64,000 nucleotides of DNA, taken from NCBI GenBank assembly GCA_025353165.1, contig JANXRE010000028.1:1-64000 (forward strand), written 5' to 3'. Both the position numbers and the translations under genes were made by a program. Position 1 is the first letter of the stretch. Each line of letters opens with the position of its first letter. The notes under the pieces are model-generated. The model saw only the letters and a list, made by a program, of their open reading frames with translations. It ran no database searches and was not told the origin of the DNA. This stretch comes from Acidobacteriota bacterium (GTDB lineage Bacteria; Acidobacteriota; Terriglobia; Bryobacterales; Bryobacteraceae). Of the stretch, positions 7,019-15,504 are shown piece after piece.

Positions 7019-8737
7019 GTGCGTTGGAACATTCCGCCCGTGGATGTCGAGCCGGTCCGGACACTGGCGGCCGAGCTCGGCATCCGGAGGCTCGCCGCGC
7101 AGGTGCTGTGGAACCGGGGTTATCGCGATCCTGATTCGGCGCGATCGTTTCTGGATGCACCCATCGACGCTCTCCACCATCCCCTGCTCATGAAAGGCAT
7201 GCCGCAGGCGGTGGAACGCCTGCATCGCGCCATCCGCGATCGCGAGCCCATCCTGCTGTACGGCGATTACGACGTGGACGGCACCAGCTCCGTCGTCATC
7301 CTGAAGAAGGCCATCGAACTGGCCGGCGGAGACGTCTCGTTTCACGTCCCGCACCGGTTGCTGGAAGGCTACGGGATGCGCTCGGAAGTGGTGGACGAGG
7401 CCGCCGTGCGAGGCGTCAAGCTGATTGTGAGCGTCGACACCGGCATTCGCGCCGCGGAAGTGGTCCGCCACTCGACGGAGCTCGGCATCGATGTGATCAT
7501 CACCGATCACCATCTTCCCGAACAGGAGCTCCCGGCCGCGCTGGCGGTGGTGAACCCGAATCAGCCGGGCTGCGGGTATCCGGACAAGAACCTGTGCGGC
7601 GCGGCAGTTGCGTTCAAACTTGCGCACGCGCTGTTTCTGCGGCTGGAGTGGGCGCCCGCGCGGCTGGGGCGCATGCTGGAATCGTTTCTGAAGCTGGCCG
7701 CCGTGGCGACCGTCGCCGACGTGGTGCCCCTGACCGGCGAGAACCGCGTCATCGTGAAGCGCGGACTGGCCGGTTTCAACGACGTGCGCAACCCCGGACT
7801 GCGCGCGCTGCTGGACGTCGCGGGACTGAAGGAAGGCGATATTCCTTCCGCCGGCCAGGTGGCGTTCTGGATCGCGCCCCGCATCAACGCGGCCGGCAGG
7901 ATGGCGAGCGCAAAGGATGTAATCGAGCTGCTGACGACGGGGAACCCCGAGCGCGCACGCGAACTCGCGGCGCAGTTGAATGAGCTCAATCAGGAACGGC
8001 AGGCCACCGAGACCGATATCGTGCAGAAGATCTTGAAGCAGTGCGAGGAGCAGCCCGTCCGCCAGGATCAGTTCGCACTGGTGTTCTCCGCGCCGGATTG
8101 GCACCGCGGCGTGATCGGGATCGTCGCCAGCCGGCTGGTGGAACGGTTTCACCGCCCGGTGTTCGTGCTCGGCGAGGAGAACGGCGATGCGCAGGGATCC
8201 GGCCGGAGCATCCGCGCGTTTCACTTGCTGGATGCGCTCGAATCCATGCCGGAGCTGTTCCACCGTTTCGGCGGACACCGGCAAGCGGCCGGCGTGGGGT
8301 TGCCCACCGCGCGGGTCGCCGAGTTTCGAGAGCGGTTGAACAGGCACGCGGCGGAGCGCCTCACGGCCGCGGATCTGGAGCGAAGCCTTGCGTTGGATGG
8401 GTTCGTTTCGTTTTCTGAAATCGAGGACGGCTCTGTGAAGGAGGTCCTGGATCTTGCGCCATTCGGGTTCGGCAATCCTTCTCCGGTTTTCGTAGCGCGC
8501 GGCCTGGAAGTTTGCGGCGCCGAGATCTGGAAACACCCGCACGTAAACGTTCGGCTGAAACAGAACGGGCGCGTGTTCAAGGTGAAGGCGTGGCAGTTCG
8601 CGGAGCGCATATCCGAGCTTCAGCCCGGCGCGCATGTTGACGCCGCGATCTCGTTCGAAGCCGACCCGTACTCGGCGGCCCGAGGCTACCCTCCGTGGTG
8701 CATCGAACTGAAGGACGTGCGGCCCGCTTCAGGGTAG
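7019..8737 (+). CDS. recJ: single-stranded-DNA-specific 5'-3' exonuclease RecJ
   Basis: A DHH-family nuclease of 572 aa with GTG start. Catalytic motifs: DYDVDG (83-88), VSVDTGI (138-143), TDHH (162-165, the DHH signature), and the DHHA1-type GGHRQAAGVGL in the C-terminal half, followed by an OB-like domain (about 440-565). RecJ resects DNA ends for RecFOR recombination and serves mismatch and base-excision repair. Length is normal. It follows the unknown 6522 gene at 2 bp. Its 3' end overlaps the 3' end of the opposing aminopeptidase gene by 9 bp. Confidence 0.93.
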   Translation: MRWNIPPVDVEPVRTLAAELGIRRLAAQVLWNRGYRDPDSARSFLDAPIDALHHPLLMKGMPQAVERLHRAIRDREPILLYGDYDVDGTSSVVILKKAIELAGGDVSFHVPHRLLEGYGMRSEVVDEAAVRGVKLIVSVDTGIRAAEVVRHSTELGIDVIITDHHLPEQELPAALAVVNPNQPGCGYPDKNLCGAAVAFKLAHALFLRLEWAPARLGRMLESFLKLAAVATVADVVPLTGENRVIVKRGLAGFNDVRNPGLRALLDVAGLKEGDIPSAGQVAFWIAPRINAAGRMASAKDVIELLTTGNPERARELAAQLNELNQERQATETDIVQKILKQCEEQPVRQDQFALVFSAPDWHRGVIGIVASRLVERFHRPVFVLGEENGDAQGSGRSIRAFHLLDALESMPELFHRFGGHRQAAGVGLPTARVAEFRERLNRHAAERLTAADLERSLALDGFVSFSEIEDGSVKEVLDLAPFGFGNPSPVFVARGLEVCGAEIWKHPHVNVRLKQNGRVFKVKAWQFAERISELQPGAHVDAAISFEADPYSAARGYPPWCIELKDVRPASG

Positions 8738-10381
8738 AGGCGCGGAGAACAATGTGTCGAGCACGAATTCCATTCTCTCCGGCGGGGTGAGTTGCCGCAG
8801 TGGAACACGGGCTGTCGCGAACCGATCGACGCGATAGTATCCGGCTCCGCCGGCGTTGGCGAACACCGATTTAGATGGTGCCTCGGCGACCGCGTAAGGA
8901 CTGCCTACCAGAACGCACGGTGGACGCGTCCCGTCGATGACCGAACACCACGGGACGATCCACGGGCCTTTCCGGTCTGCGGGGTTCCGCCCAAACCGAA
9001 GCAGCGGAACACCGGTGTGATCGAGGAATCCCGACAGAACCGGCCCAGCATCCGTTCCCGTCTCCTCCCGGATGGCCCGGATGAGGTCGGCGGTGGTAGC
9101 GTTGCCGAAGGAATGAGCGAGAAGATATTGATGGAGGGCGCGCTGGAAGGCCTCTTCTCCGAGCCACTGCTCCGTCATCGCCAGCACTGCCCCGCCCTTC
9201 TGATAAACAGTCCCGCTGTAAACGTCGTCCATATCCGCCACCGATGCCATCTGTTGTCGCACGGGTCTGGCGCGCGGCCCCGAGTCGCGGGCCATCATCC
9301 GGTGCTTGGCGAGCACGCGCGCGACACCCCGCCTTTCCGGGGGGAAATCGAGATCCGAGGTCTTCCAGCTGAGCCAGGTAGCGAAGCCCTCGCTGAGCCA
9401 CACGTCCTGCCAGTCTTGTTGCGTAACGAGGTTGCCGAACCATTGGTGCGCCAACTCGTGAGCCATGGTGCCGCGCATCGCGAGACGGCGTTGTTCGGTG
9501 GTCTTCGCCGGATCCAGCAGCAGGGTTCCCGCCCGATAGGTGATGAGTCCGGGATTCTCGACTGCGCCGTAAGCGCCTTCGATCAGAGCGATGTGGTCCA
9601 GCTTGTCCCACGGGTACGGCATGCCCGTATATTCTTCCAGGCGGGACAGCACCTGCGCGGTGGACTCGGCTGCGATGCGCCCCTCCGCCGCGCGGCCGCG
9701 CGGAGTGATCACGCGCACGGGAATGCTGTTGCGGCCCGCGACGCCGGCTTGGAAGACGTCGAACGGCCCGACGGCGAACGCCACTATCTCGCTAGGCAGC
9801 GGCAGCGTCGGAGCGAAGCGGAACCGGCGCCAGCCGTCCGCGGGCATTTCGGATAACAGCTTGGAATTCGACACCGCCATCAGACCGTCCGGGGCCGCGA
9901 TGGAAATCTCCCAAGGCGTTTTGAATCGTGGTTCGTCGAAACACGGGAAGGCGCGGCGGGCGTCGATGGGCGTAAAGGTCGTGTATACGTACCAGTCGTC
10001 CCCGGACTTTCTGCGGTATGCGCCGACGGCCCGTTCGCTGAACTTCGCCGAGTACTCGATGGACAGCTCATGACGTCCAGGGGCGAAGGCGTGGTCTCCG
10101 CGGACGGCCAGAAACTGGTTGCGGACCGCCTCGACGCGCACGGGTTGGCCATCGAGCGTGGCGCGCGCAATCGTCAGATCGTTGCCGTTCAGCCAGATTG
10201 TCTCGGCCGGCTGGCTCACCGCGATGTCGATCTCCACGCGCCCCTCGAAGGCCGGTTGCGCCGGATCGATGCGAAGGTCCAGCCGGTACCGCACCGGTCG
10301 CGCGCCCTCCGGCAGGTAGAACGAGGGCTCGACCGCGCCGAGTAACGGAGCGGCGAAACAAAACAGGAACAGCCGGCGCAT
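8729..10381 (-). CDS. secreted M1-family zinc aminopeptidase, C-terminally short
   Basis: A 550-aa protein with a signal peptide (MRRLFLFCFAAPLLGA). The N-terminal beta domain leads to the exopeptidase motif GAVEN (272-276, a variant of GAMEN) and the zinc site HELAH (308-312) plus E331 in WLSEGFATW. It should remove N-terminal residues from peptides outside the cytoplasm. Typical M1 enzymes are about 850 aa with a large helical C-terminal domain; here the protein stops at ...LTPPERMEFVLDTLFS, just where that domain should begin, and the stop lies inside the end of recJ. Either this is a naturally short form or the 3' part was deleted. The catalytic centre is complete. Confidence 0.88.
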   Translation of the reverse strand: MRRLFLFCFAAPLLGAVEPSFYLPEGARPVRYRLDLRIDPAQPAFEGRVEIDIAVSQPAETIWLNGNDLTIARATLDGQPVRVEAVRNQFLAVRGDHAFAPGRHELSIEYSAKFSERAVGAYRRKSGDDWYVYTTFTPIDARRAFPCFDEPRFKTPWEISIAAPDGLMAVSNSKLLSEMPADGWRRFRFAPTLPLPSEIVAFAVGPFDVFQAGVAGRNSIPVRVITPRGRAAEGRIAAESTAQVLSRLEEYTGMPYPWDKLDHIALIEGAYGAVENPGLITYRAGTLLLDPAKTTEQRRLAMRGTMAHELAHQWFGNLVTQQDWQDVWLSEGFATWLSWKTSDLDFPPERRGVARVLAKHRMMARDSGPRARPVRQQMASVADMDDVYSGTVYQKGGAVLAMTEQWLGEEAFQRALHQYLLAHSFGNATTADLIRAIREETGTDAGPVLSGFLDHTGVPLLRFGRNPADRKGPWIVPWCSVIDGTRPPCVLVGSPYAVAEAPSKSVFANAGGAGYYRVDRFATARVPLRQLTPPERMEFVLDTLFSAPLP

Positions 10382-10406
10382 TCAGCCGATTATCGCAATA
10401 CTCTCG

Positions 10407-12839
10407 CTACTCCAGCCGCAGTACCTGTGCCGGATCCGTGTTGCCGGCCCGCAGTGCCGGTTCCAAACACGCCACCAGCGCGGCCGCGATCAGGATCGCC
10501 GCAGCCCCGGCGATGGATGCCGCGTGGTATGGATCTGTCACGCCCAGTTGCGGGCCGAAACGCTTCAACAGAAGTAAGGTCACAAGCGTTCCCGCCGCCA
10601 AACCCGAGACGATCAGCCGGACGCCGCGCATCAGCACCAATCCCACGATGTCGCCGAATGCCGCGCCGATGGCCACGCGGATTCCGAACTCCCGGCGCTG
10701 CAACGCCACGAACTGCGAGATCAAACCGTACACGCCAATCACCGAGAGCGCCAAGCCCAGGACGCCGAACACTCCCATCAGCCACAGCCGGAATCGCCCG
10801 CCGCTGTAGACGTCACGCTCCATCCAGCTTTCGAGCGAACGCGGATCGTCGATGACCTGCGACTTGTCCAAGCGATATAACTCCCGACGGAGGGCCGGAG
10901 CAAGCCGCATCGGCTCGGCCACCGTATGAACGAGCAGCATGTCCGCCATGGCCGTGATCGAGTACGGGATGTAGATCTCGGGCAGCGGTTCGCCAGTGTG
11001 CAGTTCGTGCAACGCGTCTTCCGCGACCCCGATGATTTCGAAGCTGGCGTCGGTGACCGGGAGCTGGGGCGTGCGCAGCTCGGGCAGGCGCACTACCCGT
11101 CCGAGGGGCGTTTGCGAGGGCGACCACCGCTTCACGAAAGTCTGATTTACAACCGCGACATGCCGCGCCGCGGCAACGCTCGAGGCGTCCAGCCAGCGTC
11201 CGCTCACCAGCCGGATGCCGGTCGCTTTCAGATAATCCTCGTCCACCTGGTGCAGGTTCACACTACGTCCTTGCGCCTCTCGCGATCCGGGAATCTCGGC
11301 CCCCACCGTCCAGCTGTTTAAGGGATGGAGGCCGGCGTTGATAGCGGCGGCACGCACGCCAGGAAGTGCCCGCACATTTTCCAGCACCTCGCGGATAAAC
11401 GCGGCGCGCCGCTCCGTGGTCGGGTACGCTTCGGCACGAAGCGGAAGGCGCGCAACCAGCCGGTTCTCGATCCCGACCGCGAGGGGCGCTGCCTTCAGCG
11501 TGCGGAATGTATGCAGGAACAGGCCAGCCCCGGACAGCAGCACGATCGCGAGGCTGAGTTCGACAACGACCAGCGCTCCGCGCAGCCATGCCATGCGGCG
11601 CGAGCCGCCGGATCCTCGACCGGCATTCTTCAACGTAAGCGCCAGTTCGCCGCCGGCCCCGTGCAGCGCAGGCGCAAATCCGGCGATCAGCGTCGTCGCG
11701 AGGCACAACGCGAAGCTGAACGCCAGCACCGGCCAGTTCAGTACGACTTCCGACTCGTCGGGGATGACGCCCTGGGGAATGACCGCGAGGACCGCCTTTA
11801 GCCCCGCCCACGAGAGCAACACGCCGACCGCGCCGCCGCTCAATCCGAGCACCAGGTTCTCGGTCAGAAGTTGCCGGAACAGCCGCACGCGCCCAGCCCC
11901 CAAAGCTGCGCGCATGGCAATCTCGGCCTCGCGCGAGGACGCGCGCGCCAGAAGGAGATTCGACACGTTCGCGCAGGCGATCAGGAGCAACAGGCCGACC
12001 GCGCCAAACATGATCCACAGGATTGTGCGGATGCCGCTCGGAAACGTTTCCTTGAACGAAATCAAGACGACGCGCCATTTGGCCGGATATCGAGTCGGGT
12101 ATCGCGCGGCCAGGTCGCGGATGATCGGATCGACGTCCGCCCGCGCACTGGCGGCGGTGGTGCCGGCCTTGAGCCGTGCCGTGACCCATATCGAATCGAC
12201 GCCCTCCTGCACCTCGCCGGCCCGATAGCGCAGCGGGAGGTAAACATCCGGGCCGCGGAACATGAAACGCGGCGGCATGACGCCGACGATTGTGCGCGGC
12301 TTCCCGTTCAGTATTAGCGTCTTGCCGAGCACGTCCGGGTTACCCCCGAATTGCCGCATCCAGAAACGGTAAGCCAGGACCGCCTTGGTCTCGGGCGCAT
12401 CCTCGGCCGCGGTGACGATTCGCCCAAACAGCGCGGGGACGCCCATTACCTCGAAGCCGTTGTTCGAAATGTGATTGCCCCGCAGCCGCAGCGGTTCTCC
12501 GCTGGTGGTCCACGACACGTCCGAGACAGTGGATCCCGCGATGCCATCGAACACCGTCGCCCTGCGTGCGAGCTCCGCGTACTCGTCGACGCTATACTGC
12601 CCGCGGCCGCCGCGCCGTTCGGGGTCGCGGATAATGATGCTCGTCAGGCGGTCGATGTCTTTGTACGGAAATGGATCCAGGATCACGCCGTGGATGACGC
12701 TGTACATCGCGGTCGCCGCCATGATCCCGAGCGAGAGCGAGAGGATCGCCGTAACGGCGAAGCCGCGATTCTTCACCAGTTCGCGGGTACCGTAACGCAG
12801 GTCTTGCAGAAATGTTTCCAGCCAGGTGAAACCGCCCAT
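10407..12839 (-). CDS. ADOP-family MacB/FtsX-like permease
   Basis: An 810-aa membrane protein made of two MacB-type halves. Each half has a transmembrane helix, a periplasmic MacB_PCD-like domain and an FtsX triple helix region: first helix at about 25-50 (GFAVTAILSLSLGIMAATA), FtsX region about 270-400, second unit about 420-810 ending TDPAQVLRLE. The N-terminal LETFLQDLRYGTRELVKNRGF is typical of the Acidobacterial duplicated orphan permeases. No ATPase gene is adjacent, which is usual for this group, so substrate and partner are unknown. SD-like GGGGG precedes the ATG. Confidence 0.88.
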   Translation of the reverse strand: MGGFTWLETFLQDLRYGTRELVKNRGFAVTAILSLSLGIMAATAMYSVIHGVILDPFPYKDIDRLTSIIIRDPERRGGRGQYSVDEYAELARRATVFDGIAGSTVSDVSWTTSGEPLRLRGNHISNNGFEVMGVPALFGRIVTAAEDAPETKAVLAYRFWMRQFGGNPDVLGKTLILNGKPRTIVGVMPPRFMFRGPDVYLPLRYRAGEVQEGVDSIWVTARLKAGTTAASARADVDPIIRDLAARYPTRYPAKWRVVLISFKETFPSGIRTILWIMFGAVGLLLLIACANVSNLLLARASSREAEIAMRAALGAGRVRLFRQLLTENLVLGLSGGAVGVLLSWAGLKAVLAVIPQGVIPDESEVVLNWPVLAFSFALCLATTLIAGFAPALHGAGGELALTLKNAGRGSGGSRRMAWLRGALVVVELSLAIVLLSGAGLFLHTFRTLKAAPLAVGIENRLVARLPLRAEAYPTTERRAAFIREVLENVRALPGVRAAAINAGLHPLNSWTVGAEIPGSREAQGRSVNLHQVDEDYLKATGIRLVSGRWLDASSVAAARHVAVVNQTFVKRWSPSQTPLGRVVRLPELRTPQLPVTDASFEIIGVAEDALHELHTGEPLPEIYIPYSITAMADMLLVHTVAEPMRLAPALRRELYRLDKSQVIDDPRSLESWMERDVYSGGRFRLWLMGVFGVLGLALSVIGVYGLISQFVALQRREFGIRVAIGAAFGDIVGLVLMRGVRLIVSGLAAGTLVTLLLLKRFGPQLGVTDPYHAASIAGAAAILIAAALVACLEPALRAGNTDPAQVLRLE

Positions 12840-12915
12840 GTGCCCCCAGTTTCGATTATCGGTTAACCTACGCTCCTTCGCTGCGTAACTAGAGACAGAG
12901 AGGAATCATAAAATC

Positions 12916-13734
12916 GTGCGAAATCGAATTAAGATGATGTTGGCGGCGGGGATGCTGGCATCCTGCCTTGTCTGGGCGCAGGCGCCCGCCCAGTCCGTCG
13001 TGACCGTGGAGCAGCCGGATGCTCAACGTACAAAGGACGAGTTGTCGCGCCTTCTCGAGCACTATCCGCCCACGCTGAGAGGCGTCCTGGCGCTCGACCC
13101 GGCTCTGCTCACCAATGAGGGCTATCTTGCGCCTTATCCGGGTCTGGTGAGCTTCCTGGCCGCTCATCCCGACGTGGTGCGCAACCCGTCGTTCTATGTA
13201 GGCGAGGACGCCCGCCCCAACCGGGACCCCGCAAGCCAGGCCGTCGAGATGTGGAAAGATGTCTTGGACGGCCTTGCCATATTCACCGGTTTCGGAATGG
13301 CGATCGGCCTGCTCGTCTGGCTGATTCGGACGCTTGTCGACTACCGCCGGTGGAGCCGTCTGGCGAAGGTACAGACCGATGTCCATACGAAACTCCTGGA
13401 CCGCTTCACGGCGAACGACGATTTGCTCGCGTACATCCAGTCCCCGGCAGGATCGAAATTCCTGGAGTCTTCGCCGATCAAACTGGATGCCGGGCCGCGC
13501 ACCGTGGGTGCTCCTCTCGGGCGGATTCTCTGGTCGGTGCAGGGCGGGTTGGTTCTGATGGCGGGGGGGATCGGCCTGCAAATCGCAGGCGGACAGGCGA
13601 AGAATCCCGCCGCACAACCGCTCCACGCGATGGGCGTGCTGGCGATCGCGCTCGGACTCGGGTTTGTGATTTCGGCGATCATATCCTATGTGATCTCCCA
13701 TCGCCTGGGCCTGATCGAGCCGCCGAACGCCTAA
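12916..13734 (+). CDS. membrane protein next to an ECF sigma factor
   Basis: A 272-aa protein with GTG start and AGGA about 11 nt upstream. A signal sequence (MLAAGMLASCLVWAQAPAQS), a soluble extracytoplasmic part (about 25-115), one transmembrane helix (ILAIFTGFGMAIGLLVWLI, near 120-135), a cytoplasmic segment with DYRRWSRLAKVQTDVHTKLL, then two more hydrophobic helices (near 200-220 and 235-260). I do not recognise a family. It ends 4 bp before the sigma-factor gene, and the three genes 12916-14763 look like one operon, suggesting a sensory or regulatory part for the sigma/anti-sigma pair. Confidence 0.75.
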   Translation: MRNRIKMMLAAGMLASCLVWAQAPAQSVVTVEQPDAQRTKDELSRLLEHYPPTLRGVLALDPALLTNEGYLAPYPGLVSFLAAHPDVVRNPSFYVGEDARPNRDPASQAVEMWKDVLDGLAIFTGFGMAIGLLVWLIRTLVDYRRWSRLAKVQTDVHTKLLDRFTANDDLLAYIQSPAGSKFLESSPIKLDAGPRTVGAPLGRILWSVQGGLVLMAGGIGLQIAGGQAKNPAAQPLHAMGVLAIALGLGFVISAIISYVISHRLGLIEPPNA

Positions 13735-13738
13735 CCAT

Positions 13739-14287
13739 ATGTTCCATGACGCGACATTTACCCATCTCGCCCGCGGCGAAGCACTGGACGACGGCGCGGC
13801 GGATTTCCCGATGGACGAGGACGCCTTCCGCGGTCTCTACGACCGGACCGCGCGCGGGCTGTGGGCGTACCTCGCCCGGGTCACCGGCGATCGGGAACAG
13901 GCCGACGATCTGCTTCAGGAGACCTATTATCGCTTCCTGCGCGCCGCAGCGGCGCACGAAAACGAAACGCATCGCCGCAATTCTCTCTATCGCATCGCGA
14001 CGAATCTGGCGCGGGACGCGCGGCGGCGAAACCTGACGCGCGGCCCTTCGTACGGGGAGGAGATCGAGCGCGTGGCCTCCGACGGACATTCCGCCGAACG
14101 CACGGCCGATCTCACCCGGGCCCTCTCCAGTCTGAAACCGCGGGAACGGGCGATGCTCTGGCTGGCCTATGCCGAGGGCGCGTCGCATCACGAGATTGCG
14201 GACACGCTCGGCGTGCGCCCGGCGAGCTTGAAGCCCATGCTATTTCGCGCGCGGCAAAAAATGGCCGCACTGTTGGGACGGAAGTAA
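13739..14287 (+). CDS. ECF-type RNA polymerase sigma factor
   Basis: A 182-aa sigma-70 family factor. Region 2 runs from AFRGLYDRTARGLWAYLARVTGDREQADDLLQETYYRF (about 28-68) with the core-binding DDLLQET segment; region 4 (about 118-178) has the helix-turn-helix ALSSLKPRERAMLWLAYAEGASHHEIADTLG. Length and the lack of region 3 mark it as ECF. It sits between a membrane protein and a zinc-binding anti-sigma factor whose ATG begins 2 bp after its stop, the normal arrangement for sequestration by the downstream product. Confidence 0.9.
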   Translation: MFHDATFTHLARGEALDDGAADFPMDEDAFRGLYDRTARGLWAYLARVTGDREQADDLLQETYYRFLRAAAAHENETHRRNSLYRIATNLARDARRRNLTRGPSYGEEIERVASDGHSAERTADLTRALSSLKPRERAMLWLAYAEGASHHEIADTLGVRPASLKPMLFRARQKMAALLGRK

Positions 14288-14289
14288 CC

Positions 14290-14763
14290 ATGAGTCACCC
14301 TGAGTGCGAATTCGAACCCGACGTACTGGCCGCCGTTCTCCAGTCCCGCTGGCCGGAGCGAGCGGACTCTGCCCTTCGCGCGCACGTTGCGGATTGCGGG
14401 ATCTGTTCCGATGTTGTGGCCGTCGCCGGAGCTTTTGAGAGCGCCCGTGAGGAAGTACGCGTTCCCGATGCCGGCGGCATCTGGTGGCGCTCCCAGCTTC
14501 GTGCGCGGCGCGAGGCCGTCACAGCGGCGGGCCGTCCCATTACCGCCGCGCAGGTTATCGCCTTCGGTTGCGCGATGGGCCTGTTCGGCGCGTGTTTCGG
14601 GGCCACCTCGGCCTGGTTTCAGTCGGCGCTCGCGCGGATTGCGTCGAGGTTGTCCAACTTCGACACGACTGCGCTCACGGAGCACAGTTTTATCGTAGTC
14701 GGCTCGATCGCCGTCGTCCTTCTGGTTCCCACCGCCGTCTACGTCGTGCTTGCGAGAGACTGA
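14290..14763 (+). CDS. membrane-anchored zinc anti-sigma factor
   Basis: A 157-aa protein. Near residue 35 it has HVADCGIC, the H-x3-C-x2-C zinc motif of ZAS anti-sigma domains, which binds the ECF factor from the adjacent gene. Two hydrophobic helices follow (about 85-105, ITAAQVIAFGCAMGLFGACF, and 133-153, IVVGSIAVVLLVPTAVYVV), so it is membrane-bound. The extracytoplasmic part between them is short, so signal sensing may involve the 12916 membrane protein. Confidence 0.8.
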   Translation: MSHPECEFEPDVLAAVLQSRWPERADSALRAHVADCGICSDVVAVAGAFESAREEVRVPDAGGIWWRSQLRARREAVTAAGRPITAAQVIAFGCAMGLFGACFGATSAWFQSALARIASRLSNFDTTALTEHSFIVVGSIAVVLLVPTAVYVVLARD

Positions 14764-14791
14764 CGGATAACGGAACGGGAAACCTGAGCAT

Positions 14792-15021
14792 ATGCCCAGC
14801 GTTGCCGGCATCGAGCTGCCGGAGGCCGAGATCGTCGAGATTTGCCGTCGCCACCAGGTCAGGGAGTGATCCGTGTTCGGCTCGGCCGCGCGCGGCGAGA
14901 AATGATGCGTGAACTCACCGTCCTGCTTGGCCGCCGGGTCGATCTAGCCGTCAAGCCCGCGCGGAAGCCGCTCATCAGGACTGCTGTGCTGGCCGAAGCC
15001 CGGCTGATCTATGCGGCGTGA
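14792..15021 (+). pseudogene. remnant of an MntA-like nucleotidyltransferase antitoxin
   Basis: Translation reads MPSVAGIELPEAEIVEICRR-HQVRE, stop (TGA 14867-14869), SVFGSAARGE, then after a deletion and frame change MMRELTVLLGRRVDLAV...LIRTAVLAEARLIYAA. This matches the small nucleotidyltransferases whose GSxARGE-x-SDxDxxV active site AMPylates the partner HEPN toxin. The DxD part (about 25 residues) is deleted, a stop interrupts the first half, and the two halves are in different frames, so the gene is dead. Confidence 0.8.
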
Positions 15022-15093
15022 CCGGCAGCGTCTAACGCCATGGCCCTTGACGTCTGTTCACGCTGGAAACGGCCGACGACCTTGACCAAGTGA

Positions 15094-15150
15094 GCCGGTT
15101 TCCGACAGGCGAACAGCGCCAGCGATATCGACTGGATCGACTACCATTAG
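15094..15150 (+). pseudogene. C-terminal scrap of a HigB-type toxin
   Basis: After a TGA at 15091 the frame reads AGFRQANSASDIDWIDYH and stops, closely resembling the conserved C-terminus of RelE/HigB toxins (...YDVEIVDYH). The rest of the toxin is not visible upstream. It is followed by a strong SD (AGGAGG) and the higA remnant, giving normal higBA gene order. Confidence 0.6.
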
Positions 15151-15160
15151 GAGGCCCAAA

Positions 15161-15448
15161 ATGCCCATGAAGAACCCGCCCCATCCGGGCAACCTGATCA
15201 GAACCGAGATCGTCGAAGCCCTCGGCCTCGGCGTCTCGAAAGCGGCAGAGGTTCTGAAGGTGCAGCGCGCCACGCTCTCCGACCTTCTACGCGGAAAGGC
15301 AGATCTAACGCCGGAAATGGCCCCGCGCATCTAAAAGGTTTTTGGTACGGACATGGACCACCTGCTGCGGATGCAGTTGGCGTACGACGTGGCGAGAACG
15401 CGGCGGCTTGCGGGCGGCATCGCCATCCAGCGGTATGTCCCGGCGTAG
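15161..15448 (+). pseudogene. higA: higA antitoxin with a nonsense mutation
   Basis: MPMKNPPHPGNLIRTEIVEA...GVSKAAEVLKVQRATLSDLLRGKADLTPEMAPRI, then TAA (15332-15334), then in the same frame KVFGTDMDHLLRMQLAYDVARTRRLAGGIAIQRYVPA. Family members read RIEKAFG at the break, so one GAA/GAG to TAA change explains the stop. The helix-turn-helix (about 22-50) precedes the stop, so a truncated 57-aa DNA binder could still be made. The SD AGGAGG (15149-15154) is intact. Confidence 0.85.
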
Positions 15449-15462
15449 GCTCACTTTTTTAT

Positions 15463-15490
15463 TGACTTTTCCCTTTTCTTCGCCAAAATA
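15463..15490 (+). promoter_or_regulatory. probable lexA promoter
   Basis: TTGACT at 15463-15468 and an A-rich CAAAAT at 15484-15489 (15-nt spacer) lie just upstream of GGGAGAAG and the lexA ATG. The -10 and spacing are imperfect. I cannot identify an SOS operator with confidence, as the acidobacterial LexA box is not something I can recognise by eye. Confidence 0.35.
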
Positions 15491-15504
15491 GAGGGAGAAG
15501 CGTC

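Noticed and set aside
15439-15490. SOS operator in front of lexA
   Set aside because: No convincing inverted repeat of a known LexA-box type was found; the acidobacterial box is uncertain.
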